A program made the translations under genes and the position numbers. This document shows, in pieces, positions 26,043 through 35,561 of a stretch of 64,000 bases of DNA (positions are counted from its first letter, which is position 1; the number at the start of each line of letters is the position of its first letter). The notes under the pieces are model-generated. The model was not told where the DNA came from, ran no database searches, and worked only from the letters and a program-made list of their open reading frames with translations. This DNA comes from Bacillota bacterium (GTDB lineage Bacteria; Bacillota; Clostridia; Lachnospirales; Lachnospiraceae), in assembly GCA_029224465.1 (NCBI GenBank), contig JAQXUQ010000002.1:1-64000 (forward strand). Reading direction: 5' to 3'.

Positions 26043-27226
26043 CAGGACGGATCTGCAGCCGTTTCTCCTGCTCCCAGCATTTCACCGTGCCCCGGCTTTC
26101 TTTTCGTCAGAAGCCGGATGCCGTTGAGTTCAATATCATCCTGGATCGGAATCAGGAGATACTCTCTGCCGTCAATAACTCTTGTCGAAATCATGCCGGA
26201 CGCTTCTGTCTTCACGGAGATCTTCACACTCGGTGATTTGATCTCCATGACCGAGCGGCCGGCAATATTCTGGGCAGTAATCGTGTTGCCCTCTCCGACC
26301 GTATTGTCAAACACTTCCTGAAACCGCTTTTCGAGCGCGTCTCTCGGGACGCCGCTCTCATCCAGCAGATTGTACAGTTCATGCCTGCCCAGTTCGGTCG
26401 GTTCCGGCTCGTCTTCCTTCTGTTTTACCAGCTCATTCACTGTATCTGTCACGGCCTTGACAGTCTCAAAATCGCAGTCGCGCCCGAGCGTCTGCTCTAC
26501 GATTTCCGTAAAAAGTGTATTTTGATCCTTGCCTGAAACCGGCATGTCGCCGCCCAGCATTTCATCCATGAATTCGGGATGCCGGTTATCCTCATGCCGC
26601 GCAAAATACAGCGCCGCGTGGATGTCCGGCGTGTTGTCGGTGATCGCGGGAAACAGGAATCCGATCTCGGGTGCCTGCACACCGAGTGCGTCATGTTTTG
26701 CGATAAAATTCATGCTCGCCGCGTCAAAATACAGGCCTTCCTTGATTTCCTTCACCGGACAGATGCTGCACAGAAGAAACTGGTAAACCAGCTCGGATGC
26801 GTCCTCCATCTCACTGCCGTCCCTCGCGACGCCGGGCAGGTCGTATGCGCCGTGCGCGAGTGTAATCAGATATTTCCCGTCAAACTCCAGATGATCGATG
26901 ATCCGCCTGAAGAAGATCTCCAGCTGCTCTTCGCTTGTAAAGTCCGAGCGGAGCAGGCGGTAAAGCTGCACCTGCCTGCCGCCGTCCGTCTCCTCGGCAA
27001 GCGGAAATTCCATGCTGTACAATGTTTTGCCGGGCTTCCCGCTCAGCGTTTTGCGGAAGATTTCACAGTACTTGTCCGCGTCCTCCTCCGGCATCGCAAG
27101 GAACGGCTCTGTCAGCTGCGCCACGATATTCCCGTGCTCGTCGACAAAACATCCCCGCACCTTATCCACGGCACAGTTGTTCTTCGTCAGCGCCTTTTTG
27201 ATTCTGCTGATTGCTTTCTTGTCCAT
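26039..27226 (-). CDS. DUF4317 family protein
   Basis: A 395-residue cytoplasmic protein recognised by its N terminus (MDKKAISRIKKALTKNNCAVDKVRGCFVD) and the CSICPVKEIKEGLYFD segment. The family is common in Lachnospiraceae and has no established function. The protein is acidic, without membrane segments or a nucleotide-binding motif. It starts 11 bases after the C69 dipeptidase stop codon, so the two form an operon. A peptide-related role would be a context guess only. Confidence 0.87.
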   Translation of the reverse strand: MDKKAISRIKKALTKNNCAVDKVRGCFVDEHGNIVAQLTEPFLAMPEEDADKYCEIFRKTLSGKPGKTLYSMEFPLAEETDGGRQVQLYRLLRSDFTSEEQLEIFFRRIIDHLEFDGKYLITLAHGAYDLPGVARDGSEMEDASELVYQFLLCSICPVKEIKEGLYFDAASMNFIAKHDALGVQAPEIGFLFPAITDNTPDIHAALYFARHEDNRHPEFMDEMLGGDMPVSGKDQNTLFTEIVEQTLGRDCDFETVKAVTDTVNELVKQKEDEPEPTELGRHELYNLLDESGVPRDALEKRFQEVFDNTVGEGNTITAQNIAGRSVMEIKSPSVKISVKTEASGMISTRVIDGREYLLIPIQDDIELNGIRLLTKRKPGHGEMLGAGETAADPSC

Positions 27227-27237
27227 GCATTCTCCAT

Positions 27238-28686
27238 TTACGCGTCCGAACGGTTGAAGCGGTTTCTCATCTCATTGGAAGACTCATACAGCACCTTGTC
27301 CAGAACGCTGTCGGTCTCCTTTCTTGCCATATCCGCAATCGACTGATTGGCGTCCTGCAAAAAGCGCTGTACGTTCTCCCTGCCTTCGCCCTTTTCATAG
27401 GCTGTGTCATAACGGTTAACAAATTCATGTCCCTGCCGCTGCACCGCAAGCTGATACCGTTCGATATGCGAAGCGCACATATTCCAGCTGTGATCCGCAA
27501 GCGCGCCGATCAGACGGTTCGCCCAGTAGAAGTTATTCGTATCCACCTTCTTCCCGGTCCCTGAAAGGTAAGCAGGTGTTTTGTCCACATTGGTATAAAA
27601 CGGCACAAACGCGTTGAAAACGTTCGAGCCCATGGCCATCCACTGGATCGAGCGGATTTCTTCTGACTTATACGGGCGGATCTGCGTAAGCGCGACAAAA
27701 TTGTTACGGTTGATGCCGATCGGGCGGTACTTGCCGCACTGCGACAGATCACCGTACTTTGCGTAGGGGTCATAGGGAGTACCCTGAAAATGCCCCGAAA
27801 GCACGTATTTCACGTCTTCCGGCGTCAGCTTCTTCTCCGGCACAAGGCACCACGGAAGGTCGTCGGATTCCGGCGTATAGTCCGCGTCCGGGCCGTTCCA
27901 GACATAGGTGTGCGGATTCAGCGTGCGGAGCATGAACCATGCTCTTGGCGTATTATATACATGGTCAGAGTCAGCATGGCTTCCGAAGGCCGCGCGGGGA
28001 TCAAACGTGCCGTCCTGCGACAGGTCAAGATGATTCTCTATGACAAAATCCTGCAGCCACTCCGCACACATGAAGTTTTCCTGTTTCCCATAGGCGTCTT
28101 CGAAATCCAGGCAATCAATCCCCAGCTGATTCGGCATGACGACATACGCATCGTCCGGCACGCGCCGTGCCATCCAGCCGTGCCCGCCGACCGTCTCAAA
28201 CCACCAGACCTCGTTCACATCCTGGAAGCCGACGCCGTTCATCTCATATGTGCCGTATTTTTCATGCAGCATGCCGAGGCGCTTCACGCCTTCTCTCGCG
28301 CTCCGGATATACGGCAGTGTGATTGTCAGAAGATCTTCCTCGCCGATGCCGCCTTTGACCAGAGGATCCGCGCCGAGAACCCGCTCATTGGACGTGATTG
28401 TCTCGGTCGCGGTCATCGCGACATTCGCGTCGTTAATGCCGGCTTCCCCCCAGATTCCCTCGTTTTTCAGGGCATTGGGAACCGCCGTATACCGCATCGG
28501 GTTGTCCGGAAGATCGATTTCCACTTTGGAGATGACAGATTTATAGTGCCGCGGCTGATCCTGCGGCTGCACGACGATGAATTTCTTAGCGGTAAACTCT
28601 CCGCCGCCCGAATCTTCGTTTCTCGCCATGAAGGTCGAGCCGTCGTAAGTTGCGTTTTTTCCTGCAAGTATTGTTGTACAAGGCAT
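27238..28686 (-). CDS. C69 family dipeptidase
   Basis: A 482-residue N-terminal nucleophile hydrolase similar to lactobacillary PepD, which cleaves a broad range of dipeptides. The start MPCTTILAGK is chosen because AGGAGGAAAG precedes it and because Cys3 is the family's nucleophile, exposed after processing. The next conserved block, YDGSTFMARNEDSGGGEF, follows directly. TWFE-like VWWFETVGGHGWMARR and GINDANVAMTATET are further family features. It is the first gene of a pair with DUF4317. Its product would feed amino acids into fermentation. The sequence shows no obvious export signal. Confidence 0.92.
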   Translation of the reverse strand: MPCTTILAGKNATYDGSTFMARNEDSGGGEFTAKKFIVVQPQDQPRHYKSVISKVEIDLPDNPMRYTAVPNALKNEGIWGEAGINDANVAMTATETITSNERVLGADPLVKGGIGEEDLLTITLPYIRSAREGVKRLGMLHEKYGTYEMNGVGFQDVNEVWWFETVGGHGWMARRVPDDAYVVMPNQLGIDCLDFEDAYGKQENFMCAEWLQDFVIENHLDLSQDGTFDPRAAFGSHADSDHVYNTPRAWFMLRTLNPHTYVWNGPDADYTPESDDLPWCLVPEKKLTPEDVKYVLSGHFQGTPYDPYAKYGDLSQCGKYRPIGINRNNFVALTQIRPYKSEEIRSIQWMAMGSNVFNAFVPFYTNVDKTPAYLSGTGKKVDTNNFYWANRLIGALADHSWNMCASHIERYQLAVQRQGHEFVNRYDTAYEKGEGRENVQRFLQDANQSIADMARKETDSVLDKVLYESSNEMRNRFNRSDA

Positions 28687-28749
28687 GATGCTTTCCTCCT
28701 CTTCAAATATACGTTCCATTGTACCACACCTTTTTCCGGCAGAACGAAA

Positions 28750-28796
28750 ACAGAACCCGCGCCGCGCGGTATCTTTCGCGCGGCACGGGTTCTGCC
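28750..28796 (-). terminator. Terminator of the flavoprotein gene
   Basis: AGAACCCG-GCCGCGCG pairs with CGCGCGGC-CGGGTTCT around an eight-base loop. On the minus strand GTTTTCG follows. The very GC-rich stem lies about 50 bases after the flavoprotein stop codon. Confidence 0.75.
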
Positions 28797-28846
28797 ATGA
28801 TGAGTTTTCAGGAATTTTTATTCCCGTGCTGTTTTGCCGTAAAAGC

Positions 28847-31800
28847 TTACTTCACATACGCCGCGGCGCTCTTTCCGGCAATCCGTCCGAATACCGTAAA
28901 GTCGGTAACGGCTGTGCCGCCGAGTCTGTTGCCGCCATGCACGCCGCCCGTAACTTCGCCTGCAGCGAAAAGTCCCGGGATCGGCTTGCCGTCCTTCTTC
29001 AGGACCTGCGCTTTTGTATCAATTCTCAGACCGCCCATCGTATGATGAACGCCGGGTGTTACCTTGAGTGCGTAGTAAGGAGCCGTAGCGAGAGGCTCGG
29101 TGAAGCTTGTCCGTCCGAAGTCAGGATCCTTCTTGTCCTTGACATAGCCGTTCCACTTATCGAGGGTTGCCGCAAGTGTCTCCTTATCCGCGCCGATAGC
29201 GCCTGCAAGATCCTCCAACGAATCACCCTTGACTGCATCCCCGGACTCGATGAATCTCTTGATGATCTTGGAAGCGTCCGCCATCTTCTGGTCTACGATC
29301 AGATACGCGTAGCCGCCTTCCTGTTCGATTTCCGCCTTCGAAACGACGTCTCTTGTGCCGACTTCATCAGTAAAGCGTTCGCCCTTCTGATTGACGAGGA
29401 TCGCGCCGTCGCCGCGCAGGCCTTCGGTAACAAGTGTTCCGCCGCTGCCGTAAAGCACGGTCGGATGAATCTGGATCTGATCCATATCAACCGTGTCCGC
29501 GCCGACAGCTGTCGCCATGTCAATGCCCTGACCCTGCGCTCCGGGAGCATTGGTCGTCATAAATGTTTCGTATTCGGGCTTGTACTTGGCAACCATCTTG
29601 GAGTTCGCGCCAAAGCCGCCGGTCGTTATGACAACCGCTTTCGCGTTGACCGTAACCTTTTCACCGGTCGAACCTTTGGCTTCCACACCGACTGCCTTTC
29701 CATCCTTGTCCGTCAGAATCTTGTCCGCTGTCGTCTCGGTCAGCACCGTGATGCCGCGCTCGTCGACATTCTTCTTGAGAATCGGTACAATATAGCTTCC
29801 GACCGAAATAATCTGACCGTCTTTATCAAGAGGCCTGTGAATACGCATAACCGAAGCGCCGCCCGCCTGTCCGACCGAAGGAAGCGAAGCGCCGATCGAA
29901 TCCAGCCAGCGGATACCGTCCGCGCTGTTCTCCGAAAGCGTCTTGACAAGCGCGGGATCATTGATCCCGTGACCGCCGATCATGGTATCCAGTTCCATGA
30001 GCTCGGGTGTGTCAAAATATCCTTCCGGATTCTTCTGATACGCGTCCCACTGCTTCTGCACCGTAGCCGCAAGATCTGTGATCGTCTTGTTGTCCGACCA
30101 GTTTTCCTTCGCGGTCTGCAGCTGCTTCTCAACGCCGCTTGCCGCCTCGAACTTGTTCTTCTGCTGCTCCTTTGTGCCGGCCGCGTTCATGCCGCCTTCC
30201 GCGCGGTTGGAGTTGCCGCCGACCATAGCCTGACTCTCAAGAATCAGGACCTTCTTACCGGCATCCGAAGCTTCGATCGCGGCTGTCATGCCTGCGCCGC
30301 CTGCGCCTACGATGACAACGTCCGTGTCATATGTGGCGTCTTCTTTCTTCTGCGCTGTTTTGCTGCCGGCCGCTGCCGCAGCAAGATTCAGCGAATCGAC
30401 GTCAACGCCGGCGCTTGTAAGCGCCGCCGCAGCTGCCGCCTTGATCGCGTCCGAAGTGATCGTCGCGCCGCTGATGCTGTCAACATCCGTCGACTGCTGA
30501 CTGACAATTGCAGCGGGAATCTTTTCAAGTGCGGGATCGGCAATTCCCTGCGTCTCCTGCTGCTCGGTTACTTCAACCTTTTCAATCGCCTTGTCCGAAA
30601 GTGTAACCTTTACTTTAACGTTACCGTCTTTTCCCTGCGCGGAGCCTTCATATTCTCCGGCCTTGAAAGTTACGGGCTTTGCATTTGTAACCTGTTCGCT
30701 GTAATCTGCCTCGATGGCATTTGCCGCCGTACGGCCGGAAACAAAGATTTCGACGATCGCGTTGCCGCCGAGTCTGTTGCCGCCGTGAATGCCTCCGGTT
30801 ACCTCACCTGCCGCATAGAGCCCTGCGATCTTTTTGCCGTCCGCAGTCAGAACATGGCGGTCCTTGTCAATCGAAAGTCCGCCCATCGTGTGATGCGTGG
30901 AAGGAGCCATAACACGTATGCGGAGCTTAACGCCGTCCAGCTTGTACGTGGATGCGTCATAATTGTCCTTCGAATCTTTGTCCGCGGCGCCGATAATGTT
31001 GGAAGCCTGAGACTTCTTTACTTCCGGCGGCTGCTTGCCCGCCATAATCGCCCTGTCATACTGTTCGATCGTATCGTAGATGACCGCGGGATCCGCCTTC
31101 ATGCCGAAATTGTCGAGGACCTTTCCGAGCTCTTCCCTGCTGCTCGCGAAATAAACTCTTCCGTCAACCGTCTCCTTGCCGGATACATTGTTCTTGTAGT
31201 CATCATAAGGATACGGGCGTCCGACCATGACATCGGCATTGGAGATCTCAAGGAACACGCCCTGCGCTCCGTTGACTTCGATGCCGTTTTCAAATTCGCC
31301 GAGCGACAGAACATCACGCTCCGCCGACTCATTGACGAATCTCTTACCTGTGGTCGGGTTGATGTAGACCGCGTAAGTGCCTGCGCCGAATGCCAGATTT
31401 CCATTGTCGATCCAGGAGATCGGCATCATCTGTGTCCAGCCGGTGCCTTCCGTGGAAGCGCCGGCCTCTTCCCCCATCTTGATTCCGTCACCCTGCAGCG
31501 AGCTGCGGTTGGTCGTCTTTGTATTGTCTGTGATGTACTTGGGATCCCAGTATTTATTGGTATCCCTGACCATCTGAATATTGGCCGCGTAACCGCCGGT
31601 CGCGAGAATCACGCCTTTCTTCGCGTGGATCTTCACTTCCGTGCCGTCATACTGCTTTCCGGCAACGCCGGTTACCTTGCCGTCTTCCACGATCAGGCTC
31701 TCCGCTTTGGTTCTGAGCATGATCTTGTTGTCCTTTGCTGTCGGCGCCTTCTTGAGCAGCGTATTCTCGGTCGTCGCGAAATACGTGCCCCACTGCGCCG

Positions 31801-33304
31801 GGACCTCCGCCTTGCCGTCGCCGTCAAGGTCTCCGCCGCCAAACTGGTTTTCTCTGTACCAGAGCGCGCCGATCAGCGTGGGCTGACTTGCATCATCAAA
31901 CATTGCGCCCTGATCTTCGAGCCATTCCTTAAGTCCCTGTCCGTCGTTGATGAACTGGGAAACCAGATCATAATTGCCGTAGATCCATTCTGACTTGTCT
32001 GCGCTCTGGCGAAGACCTCCGTAATAGGTCTGGAAGATATGCAGGTTCACAGTGGAAAACAGGGTGATCTCATTTTCCGGCTTGCCCGCATCAAGCTGCG
32101 GCTGCGCCCAGTCAAGATACGCCTTGATCTCTTTCTTCAGTGCCTGCAGCGTAGGAAGATACTCTTCATGCACGCCGTGCCTGGAAAGCTCTTCGATATC
32201 GCCCGCGACATAATCGTGTGTCTTGTAATAGTCCGCGTCGAACGGCTTCTCGGACCAGTTCTCGATAATCTTGAGAGTGTCGATGCAGCCCTGTGTGGAC
32301 ATCACCTTGTCATAGGTCTGTCCGTTGTAATCCCAGACAGCGGTCTTCGCGTCCGGATCCTTCGGATCCCATACCAGATAAGGCATGACCGACTGGAAAG
32401 CGCCGCCGGACACCAGCGTATTGCCGCCGATCTCCGCGTTCTCTTCCATAACAAGAACCTTCTCGCCGTTCTGTGCAGCCTGTACCGCCGCGCCCATACC
32501 CGCGCCGCCGGCACCGACAACAACGACATCATAAGTCTCTTCAATCGGTTTCTGCGCCTCATGCTGAACGGTATTGCTCTTGAAAGCATCCAGATCCGAA
32601 GCCTTCGCCTGCTCCGCCGCGTCGTTCAGCGCCGCCTTGACGGCTGCCGACGTAAACGTCGCGCCGGAAACAGAATCAATGCCGGAACCGTTTGCATCGA
32701 TCGCGTCCTTGAACATAATGTCATAGGCCGGCGTGCCCACGTGGTTTGTCTCGTTGGAGGCATTGACCTTGATGTCCTTGATCGCGTTATCCGAGAAAGT
32801 TACATCGAGGGCGACTTCTCCGTTGTATCCGCGCGCCTTTCCGGTATATGTACCCGGCGTATAAGAGATTTCCTTTTTTGCCGCGGTACCCGCGTCCGCG
32901 CTTCCTTCAAACGCCGACGCGTCAATACCGGCGCTTTCAAGAGCATTGCGGATCGCCTGCTTGATCGCGTCCGAAGTTACGGTTGCGCCGGAGATGCCGT
33001 CGATATTGAGGTTCTGGGAATCCAGCAGCTTCTGCGGAAGCTGGTCAACCGCGGTCGTACCGATACCTTCTGTCTCATGCTGATCCGTAACGTTGATCGC
33101 GTAGATTTTATCCTTGGTAGCAGTGACTTCTACTGTCACATCGCCGTCCATGCCTTTCGCCGTACCCGTCGCGGTAACCGCGTCTTTCGGAAGTCCGTCT
33201 ACCGAAACCTTCTTCGGAAGCGACGCTGCGATACCGGCAACGACAATCGCTGCAATGGAGCCGGCAACGCATAGCTTTTGAACGATTTCGCTGTTCTTTT
33301 TCAT
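28847..33304 (-). CDS. Secreted double-headed FMN/FAD fumarate reductase-like flavoprotein
   Basis: A 1485-residue export-type flavoprotein. A signal or anchor segment (about 8-28) is followed by two FMN-binding domains (about 35-125 and 150-238), each with an SGAT motif for covalent FMN attachment by ApbE. Then come a first FAD/reductase head (about 258-865), a third FMN-binding domain (about 880-965, DSISGATITS) and a second FAD head (about 995-1485). Both heads have GAGGAGM dinucleotide-binding loops and the C-terminal HHTMGGL and GGNRLGG blocks. The second keeps the EGLRGDGA segment with the proton-donor Arg of fumarate reductases, and the first does not. Members of this family reduce fumarate, urocanate or similar acceptors outside the cell. 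AGGAGGTAAT supports the start. Confidence 0.9.
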   Translation of the reverse strand: MKKNSEIVQKLCVAGSIAAIVVAGIAASLPKKVSVDGLPKDAVTATGTAKGMDGDVTVEVTATKDKIYAINVTDQHETEGIGTTAVDQLPQKLLDSQNLNIDGISGATVTSDAIKQAIRNALESAGIDASAFEGSADAGTAAKKEISYTPGTYTGKARGYNGEVALDVTFSDNAIKDIKVNASNETNHVGTPAYDIMFKDAIDANGSGIDSVSGATFTSAAVKAALNDAAEQAKASDLDAFKSNTVQHEAQKPIEETYDVVVVGAGGAGMGAAVQAAQNGEKVLVMEENAEIGGNTLVSGGAFQSVMPYLVWDPKDPDAKTAVWDYNGQTYDKVMSTQGCIDTLKIIENWSEKPFDADYYKTHDYVAGDIEELSRHGVHEEYLPTLQALKKEIKAYLDWAQPQLDAGKPENEITLFSTVNLHIFQTYYGGLRQSADKSEWIYGNYDLVSQFINDGQGLKEWLEDQGAMFDDASQPTLIGALWYRENQFGGGDLDGDGKAEVPAQWGTYFATTENTLLKKAPTAKDNKIMLRTKAESLIVEDGKVTGVAGKQYDGTEVKIHAKKGVILATGGYAANIQMVRDTNKYWDPKYITDNTKTTNRSSLQGDGIKMGEEAGASTEGTGWTQMMPISWIDNGNLAFGAGTYAVYINPTTGKRFVNESAERDVLSLGEFENGIEVNGAQGVFLEISNADVMVGRPYPYDDYKNNVSGKETVDGRVYFASSREELGKVLDNFGMKADPAVIYDTIEQYDRAIMAGKQPPEVKKSQASNIIGAADKDSKDNYDASTYKLDGVKLRIRVMAPSTHHTMGGLSIDKDRHVLTADGKKIAGLYAAGEVTGGIHGGNRLGGNAIVEIFVSGRTAANAIEADYSEQVTNAKPVTFKAGEYEGSAQGKDGNVKVKVTLSDKAIEKVEVTEQQETQGIADPALEKIPAAIVSQQSTDVDSISGATITSDAIKAAAAAALTSAGVDVDSLNLAAAAAGSKTAQKKEDATYDTDVVIVGAGGAGMTAAIEASDAGKKVLILESQAMVGGNSNRAEGGMNAAGTKEQQKNKFEAASGVEKQLQTAKENWSDNKTITDLAATVQKQWDAYQKNPEGYFDTPELMELDTMIGGHGINDPALVKTLSENSADGIRWLDSIGASLPSVGQAGGASVMRIHRPLDKDGQIISVGSYIVPILKKNVDERGITVLTETTADKILTDKDGKAVGVEAKGSTGEKVTVNAKAVVITTGGFGANSKMVAKYKPEYETFMTTNAPGAQGQGIDMATAVGADTVDMDQIQIHPTVLYGSGGTLVTEGLRGDGAILVNQKGERFTDEVGTRDVVSKAEIEQEGGYAYLIVDQKMADASKIIKRFIESGDAVKGDSLEDLAGAIGADKETLAATLDKWNGYVKDKKDPDFGRTSFTEPLATAPYYALKVTPGVHHTMGGLRIDTKAQVLKKDGKPIPGLFAAGEVTGGVHGGNRLGGTAVTDFTVFGRIAGKSAAAYVK

Positions 33305-33362
33305 ATTACCTCCTGCGTAGAATGGATGCTGAAAAACCACAAATTTTCAGCTTGACATGAAT

Positions 33363-33391
33363 ATATTACAAGAGCCCCTATCTACGGTCAA
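33363..33391 (-). promoter_or_regulatory. Promoter of the double-headed flavoprotein gene
   Basis: On the minus strand TTGACC (33386-33391) and TAATAT (33363-33368) are 17 bases apart, about 60 bases before the start codon. Confidence 0.6.
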
Positions 33392-33489
33392 TGCGTAATT
33401 TGACTAAAAAATCACAAACTTTTCACAAATCCATCCTATTCGCTTGCGGGGTCATCCGGCCGGAGATGCGCGCGTCCGTAAACACAAAA

Positions 33490-33527
33490 AAGACTGCGGA
33501 TAACCGACTCAGATTATCCACAGCCTT
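33490..33527 (-). terminator. Terminator of the tRNA-Gly transcript
   Basis: On the minus strand GGCTGTGGATAA pairs with TTATCCGCAGTC (two G-T pairs), followed by TTTTTTGTG. It lies just downstream of the second tRNA-Gly gene. Confidence 0.8.
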
Positions 33528-33535
33528 TTGCATCG

Positions 33536-33608
33536 AGCGACAGGCGAGACTCGAACTCGTGGTCTCCACCTTGGCAAGGTGGCGCTTTACCAACTAAGCT
33601 ACTATCGC
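33536..33608 (-). tRNA. tRNA-Gly (GCC)
   Basis: Seventy-three bases form a full cloverleaf. The acceptor stem is GCGATAG/CTGTCGC, the anticodon loop CTTGCCAAG reads GCC, and the T-arm loop is TTCGAGT. The CCA end is not encoded. It is identical to the tRNA at 33677-33749. Confidence 0.96.
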
Positions 33609-33676
33609 ATCAATATAAAATTATATTACTGAAATACGGAAAGATTGTCAAGGAAACTTCCTGTATCCTTCCATCG

Positions 33677-33749
33677 AGCGACAGGCGAGACTCGAACTCG
33701 TGGTCTCCACCTTGGCAAGGTGGCGCTTTACCAACTAAGCTACTATCGC
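33677..33749 (-). tRNA. tRNA-Gly (GCC), second identical copy
   Basis: Identical 73-base tRNA with anticodon GCC. The pair lies in tandem with a 68-base spacer and shares the terminator at 33490-33527. CCA is not encoded. Confidence 0.96.
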
Positions 33750-33890
33750 ATTTGCGGTCGCGTTCAAATGAGCAGAACCTGCTCTCCGTGACGCAAGAGT
33801 TATACTACTATAAAGTTTTACGCTTGTCAAACAGTATTTTTAAAAAAATAGTACCGCCTGCGTATGTTTTGCCGTCAAAGCGGGCGGCGC

Positions 33891-34592
33891 TCAGCCGCGC
33901 CCGCTGACCGCCGCTCTTCCGTTCCCCGAGACAGCCATCTTCTTAACCTGCTGCATCGCCTTACTGACCGCCGGAATCAGAAGGATGCCGGCCGTCAGTC
34001 CGCACTCGGTGAAAATGTATATGCCGTTATACGCAAGCGAATAAGCAAGCGCCGACATCCCGTACTCGCTGCTGTAGCTTCCGAAGAAGATATACCCCGA
34101 AAGTACAGCGAAGAAATAACGTCCGATGACGCCCAGCAGGTATCCCTTGATCAGACCGTGTTTTGCGTTCCGGAAGAATCCGGAAAGTCCGAGCGCCGTA
34201 AACGCGAAAACATAATCCACCAGCATCTGCGGCAGCGAAATAATATAAGGGTCGATGATCAGCTGCAGAAGTCCGTAGGCAAGTCCCGCGAACATACCGG
34301 TTCCCGGGCCGTACCAGTAGCCGACGACCGAGACCAGCAGCATGGAGAAAAAGGTGATGCTGCCTCCCATCGGCAGGTGAAAAAGCTTGATCATGGATGC
34401 AGCTGTTGCAAGTGCGATCGCCATGGCGGAAAAGACAAGCTTTCTGGTTCCCAGCGTTCCACTCTCATCCGGTTTACGGATCAGACAGATCAGAAGCATT
34501 GCCGCGATGATGACCGCGATAACCAGCAGATACCCGGCCTGTGTAAGATTATAGGAACCGTCTATTCCCTGTGTCGCAAAAACAGATAACAT
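33891..34592 (-). CDS. thiT: Energy-coupled thiamine transporter S component ThiT
   Basis: A 233-residue membrane protein that binds thiamine and works with the shared ECF module. Its FHLPMGGSITFFSMLLVSVVGYWYGPGTG segment carries the conserved P-GGSIT signature of ThiT. YGLLQLIIDPYIISLPQMLVDYVFAF matches the family's thiamine-binding region. An extra N-terminal membrane segment (about 18-38) makes it longer than the common 180-190 residues. Only 30 bases separate it from the upstream PrsW-like gene, so they are probably cotranscribed. No TPP riboswitch can lie in that gap. Confidence 0.9.
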   Translation of the reverse strand: MLSVFATQGIDGSYNLTQAGYLLVIAVIIAAMLLICLIRKPDESGTLGTRKLVFSAMAIALATAASMIKLFHLPMGGSITFFSMLLVSVVGYWYGPGTGMFAGLAYGLLQLIIDPYIISLPQMLVDYVFAFTALGLSGFFRNAKHGLIKGYLLGVIGRYFFAVLSGYIFFGSYSSEYGMSALAYSLAYNGIYIFTECGLTAGILLIPAVSKAMQQVKKMAVSGNGRAAVSGRG

Positions 34593-34622
34593 CTTCTACG
34601 CTCCTTTCATAAATCTGCAGGA

Positions 34623-35312
34623 TCACACCGGCGCGTCTTCCCTCGCATACTTGCGGACCGAATAGAACGCGAGGAGGTCTACAATGACTACGTACGCAAG
34701 GAAAATCCCCGCCAGCAGATTGCTCTCGCTCCCTGCTGCGAAGTCATAGAAGCCATGCAAAAGCACCGGGACAACATAAGCAGTTATGTTATAAATGCTC
34801 ATCTTTGTCCATTCGTGCCGGAACTCGCAGTATTTGGCCTGTCCGTAATAGTGTCCCATGAAAATACCCGTTATACAGTGCATCGGGATCGCTGTCACCG
34901 CGCGGATCGGCGCGACGCCAAGGCCGAAGTTCATAATATAAAGAACATTTTCAAACGCGGCAAAACCCAGAGAAACCGAGACGGAATAAACAACCGCGTC
35001 AAACCGGAAATTGAATTCCGGCCGGTACCATGTTCTCTTCCGAAGAACCAGATACTTCACGCCCTCTTCGGATACGCCGACGATCAGGAAATTCATCACG
35101 CACTGAAACAGAACCGAACGCTGATCCCGGATCAGTCCTGTAGCGATAAAGCTTCCGGCCTCTTCCAGAAGGCTTGCCGCGATCGTGGAAAAGCCGCCGA
35201 GCAGGAACAGGGAAAGAAGAAGCAGGAAAGGCTCCTTCTCAACGGAATCGATCTTATAAATATATATGATCAGCAGGATGGCCGGCAGCATGCCGACAAT
35301 CAGATAGAACAT
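34623..35312 (-). CDS. PrsW family intramembrane metalloprotease
   Basis: A 229-residue protein with about seven membrane helices. It has the PrsW/CPBP-like metal-binding motifs: EE in VSEEGVKYLVL, FDAVVYSVSVSLGFAAFEN with its Glu, the His of IPMHCITGIFMGHYYG and the His of PVLLHGFYDF. PrsW cleaves the anti-sigma factor RsiW in Bacillus subtilis. The target here is unknown and no sigma factor gene is nearby. It precedes thiT on the same strand. An inverted repeat (35392-35424) lies over the likely -35 region. Confidence 0.85.
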   Translation of the reverse strand: MFYLIVGMLPAILLIIYIYKIDSVEKEPFLLLLSLFLLGGFSTIAASLLEEAGSFIATGLIRDQRSVLFQCVMNFLIVGVSEEGVKYLVLRKRTWYRPEFNFRFDAVVYSVSVSLGFAAFENVLYIMNFGLGVAPIRAVTAIPMHCITGIFMGHYYGQAKYCEFRHEWTKMSIYNITAYVVPVLLHGFYDFAAGSESNLLAGIFLAYVVIVDLLAFYSVRKYAREDAPV

Positions 35313-35381
35313 TTGTCACCTCTTTCTCGCGCTCTTATTGAGCTTCACGCAAAACGATGGCTGTTATTTATTATCGATTAT

Positions 35382-35424
35382 AATACCGCCTCCGGGCGTG
35401 CAAGGCAACTACTTGCACGCCCGG
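35382..35424 (-). promoter_or_regulatory. Putative promoter with a large inverted repeat before the PrsW-like gene
   Basis: CCGGGCGTGCAAG and CTTGCACGCCCGG (13-base arms, 7-base loop, 35392-35424) lie immediately upstream of a TATAAT box on the minus strand. No T tract follows, so an operator is more likely than a terminator. Confidence 0.4.
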
Positions 35425-35489
35425 CGGCATTCTCCGGCCCGCCGTCCGCATCACCGCACGGCGGGAAGCCCGCACCACAATTTCCACGC

Positions 35490-35535
35490 AAAAGGCAGCC
35501 GCGTGAACGGACTAACGTCCATTCGCGCGGCTGCC
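35490..35535 (-). terminator. Terminator of the metNIQ operon
   Basis: GGCAGCCGCG-AACGGA pairs with its complement (35518-35535) with two G-T pairs. On the minus strand TTTTGCG follows. It ends the metQ transcript. Confidence 0.75.
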
Positions 35536-35561
35536 CGGCTTATCTTTATGATTGCTGTGAT

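Noticed and set aside
28685-31993. A 1102-residue plus-strand reading frame
   Set aside because: It is antisense to the large flavoprotein, whose domains are clear. GC-rich codon use leaves a long antisense frame by chance.
34593-34622. A TPP riboswitch before thiT
   Set aside because: The gap to the upstream gene is only 30 bases, too short. Control may lie before the PrsW-like gene.
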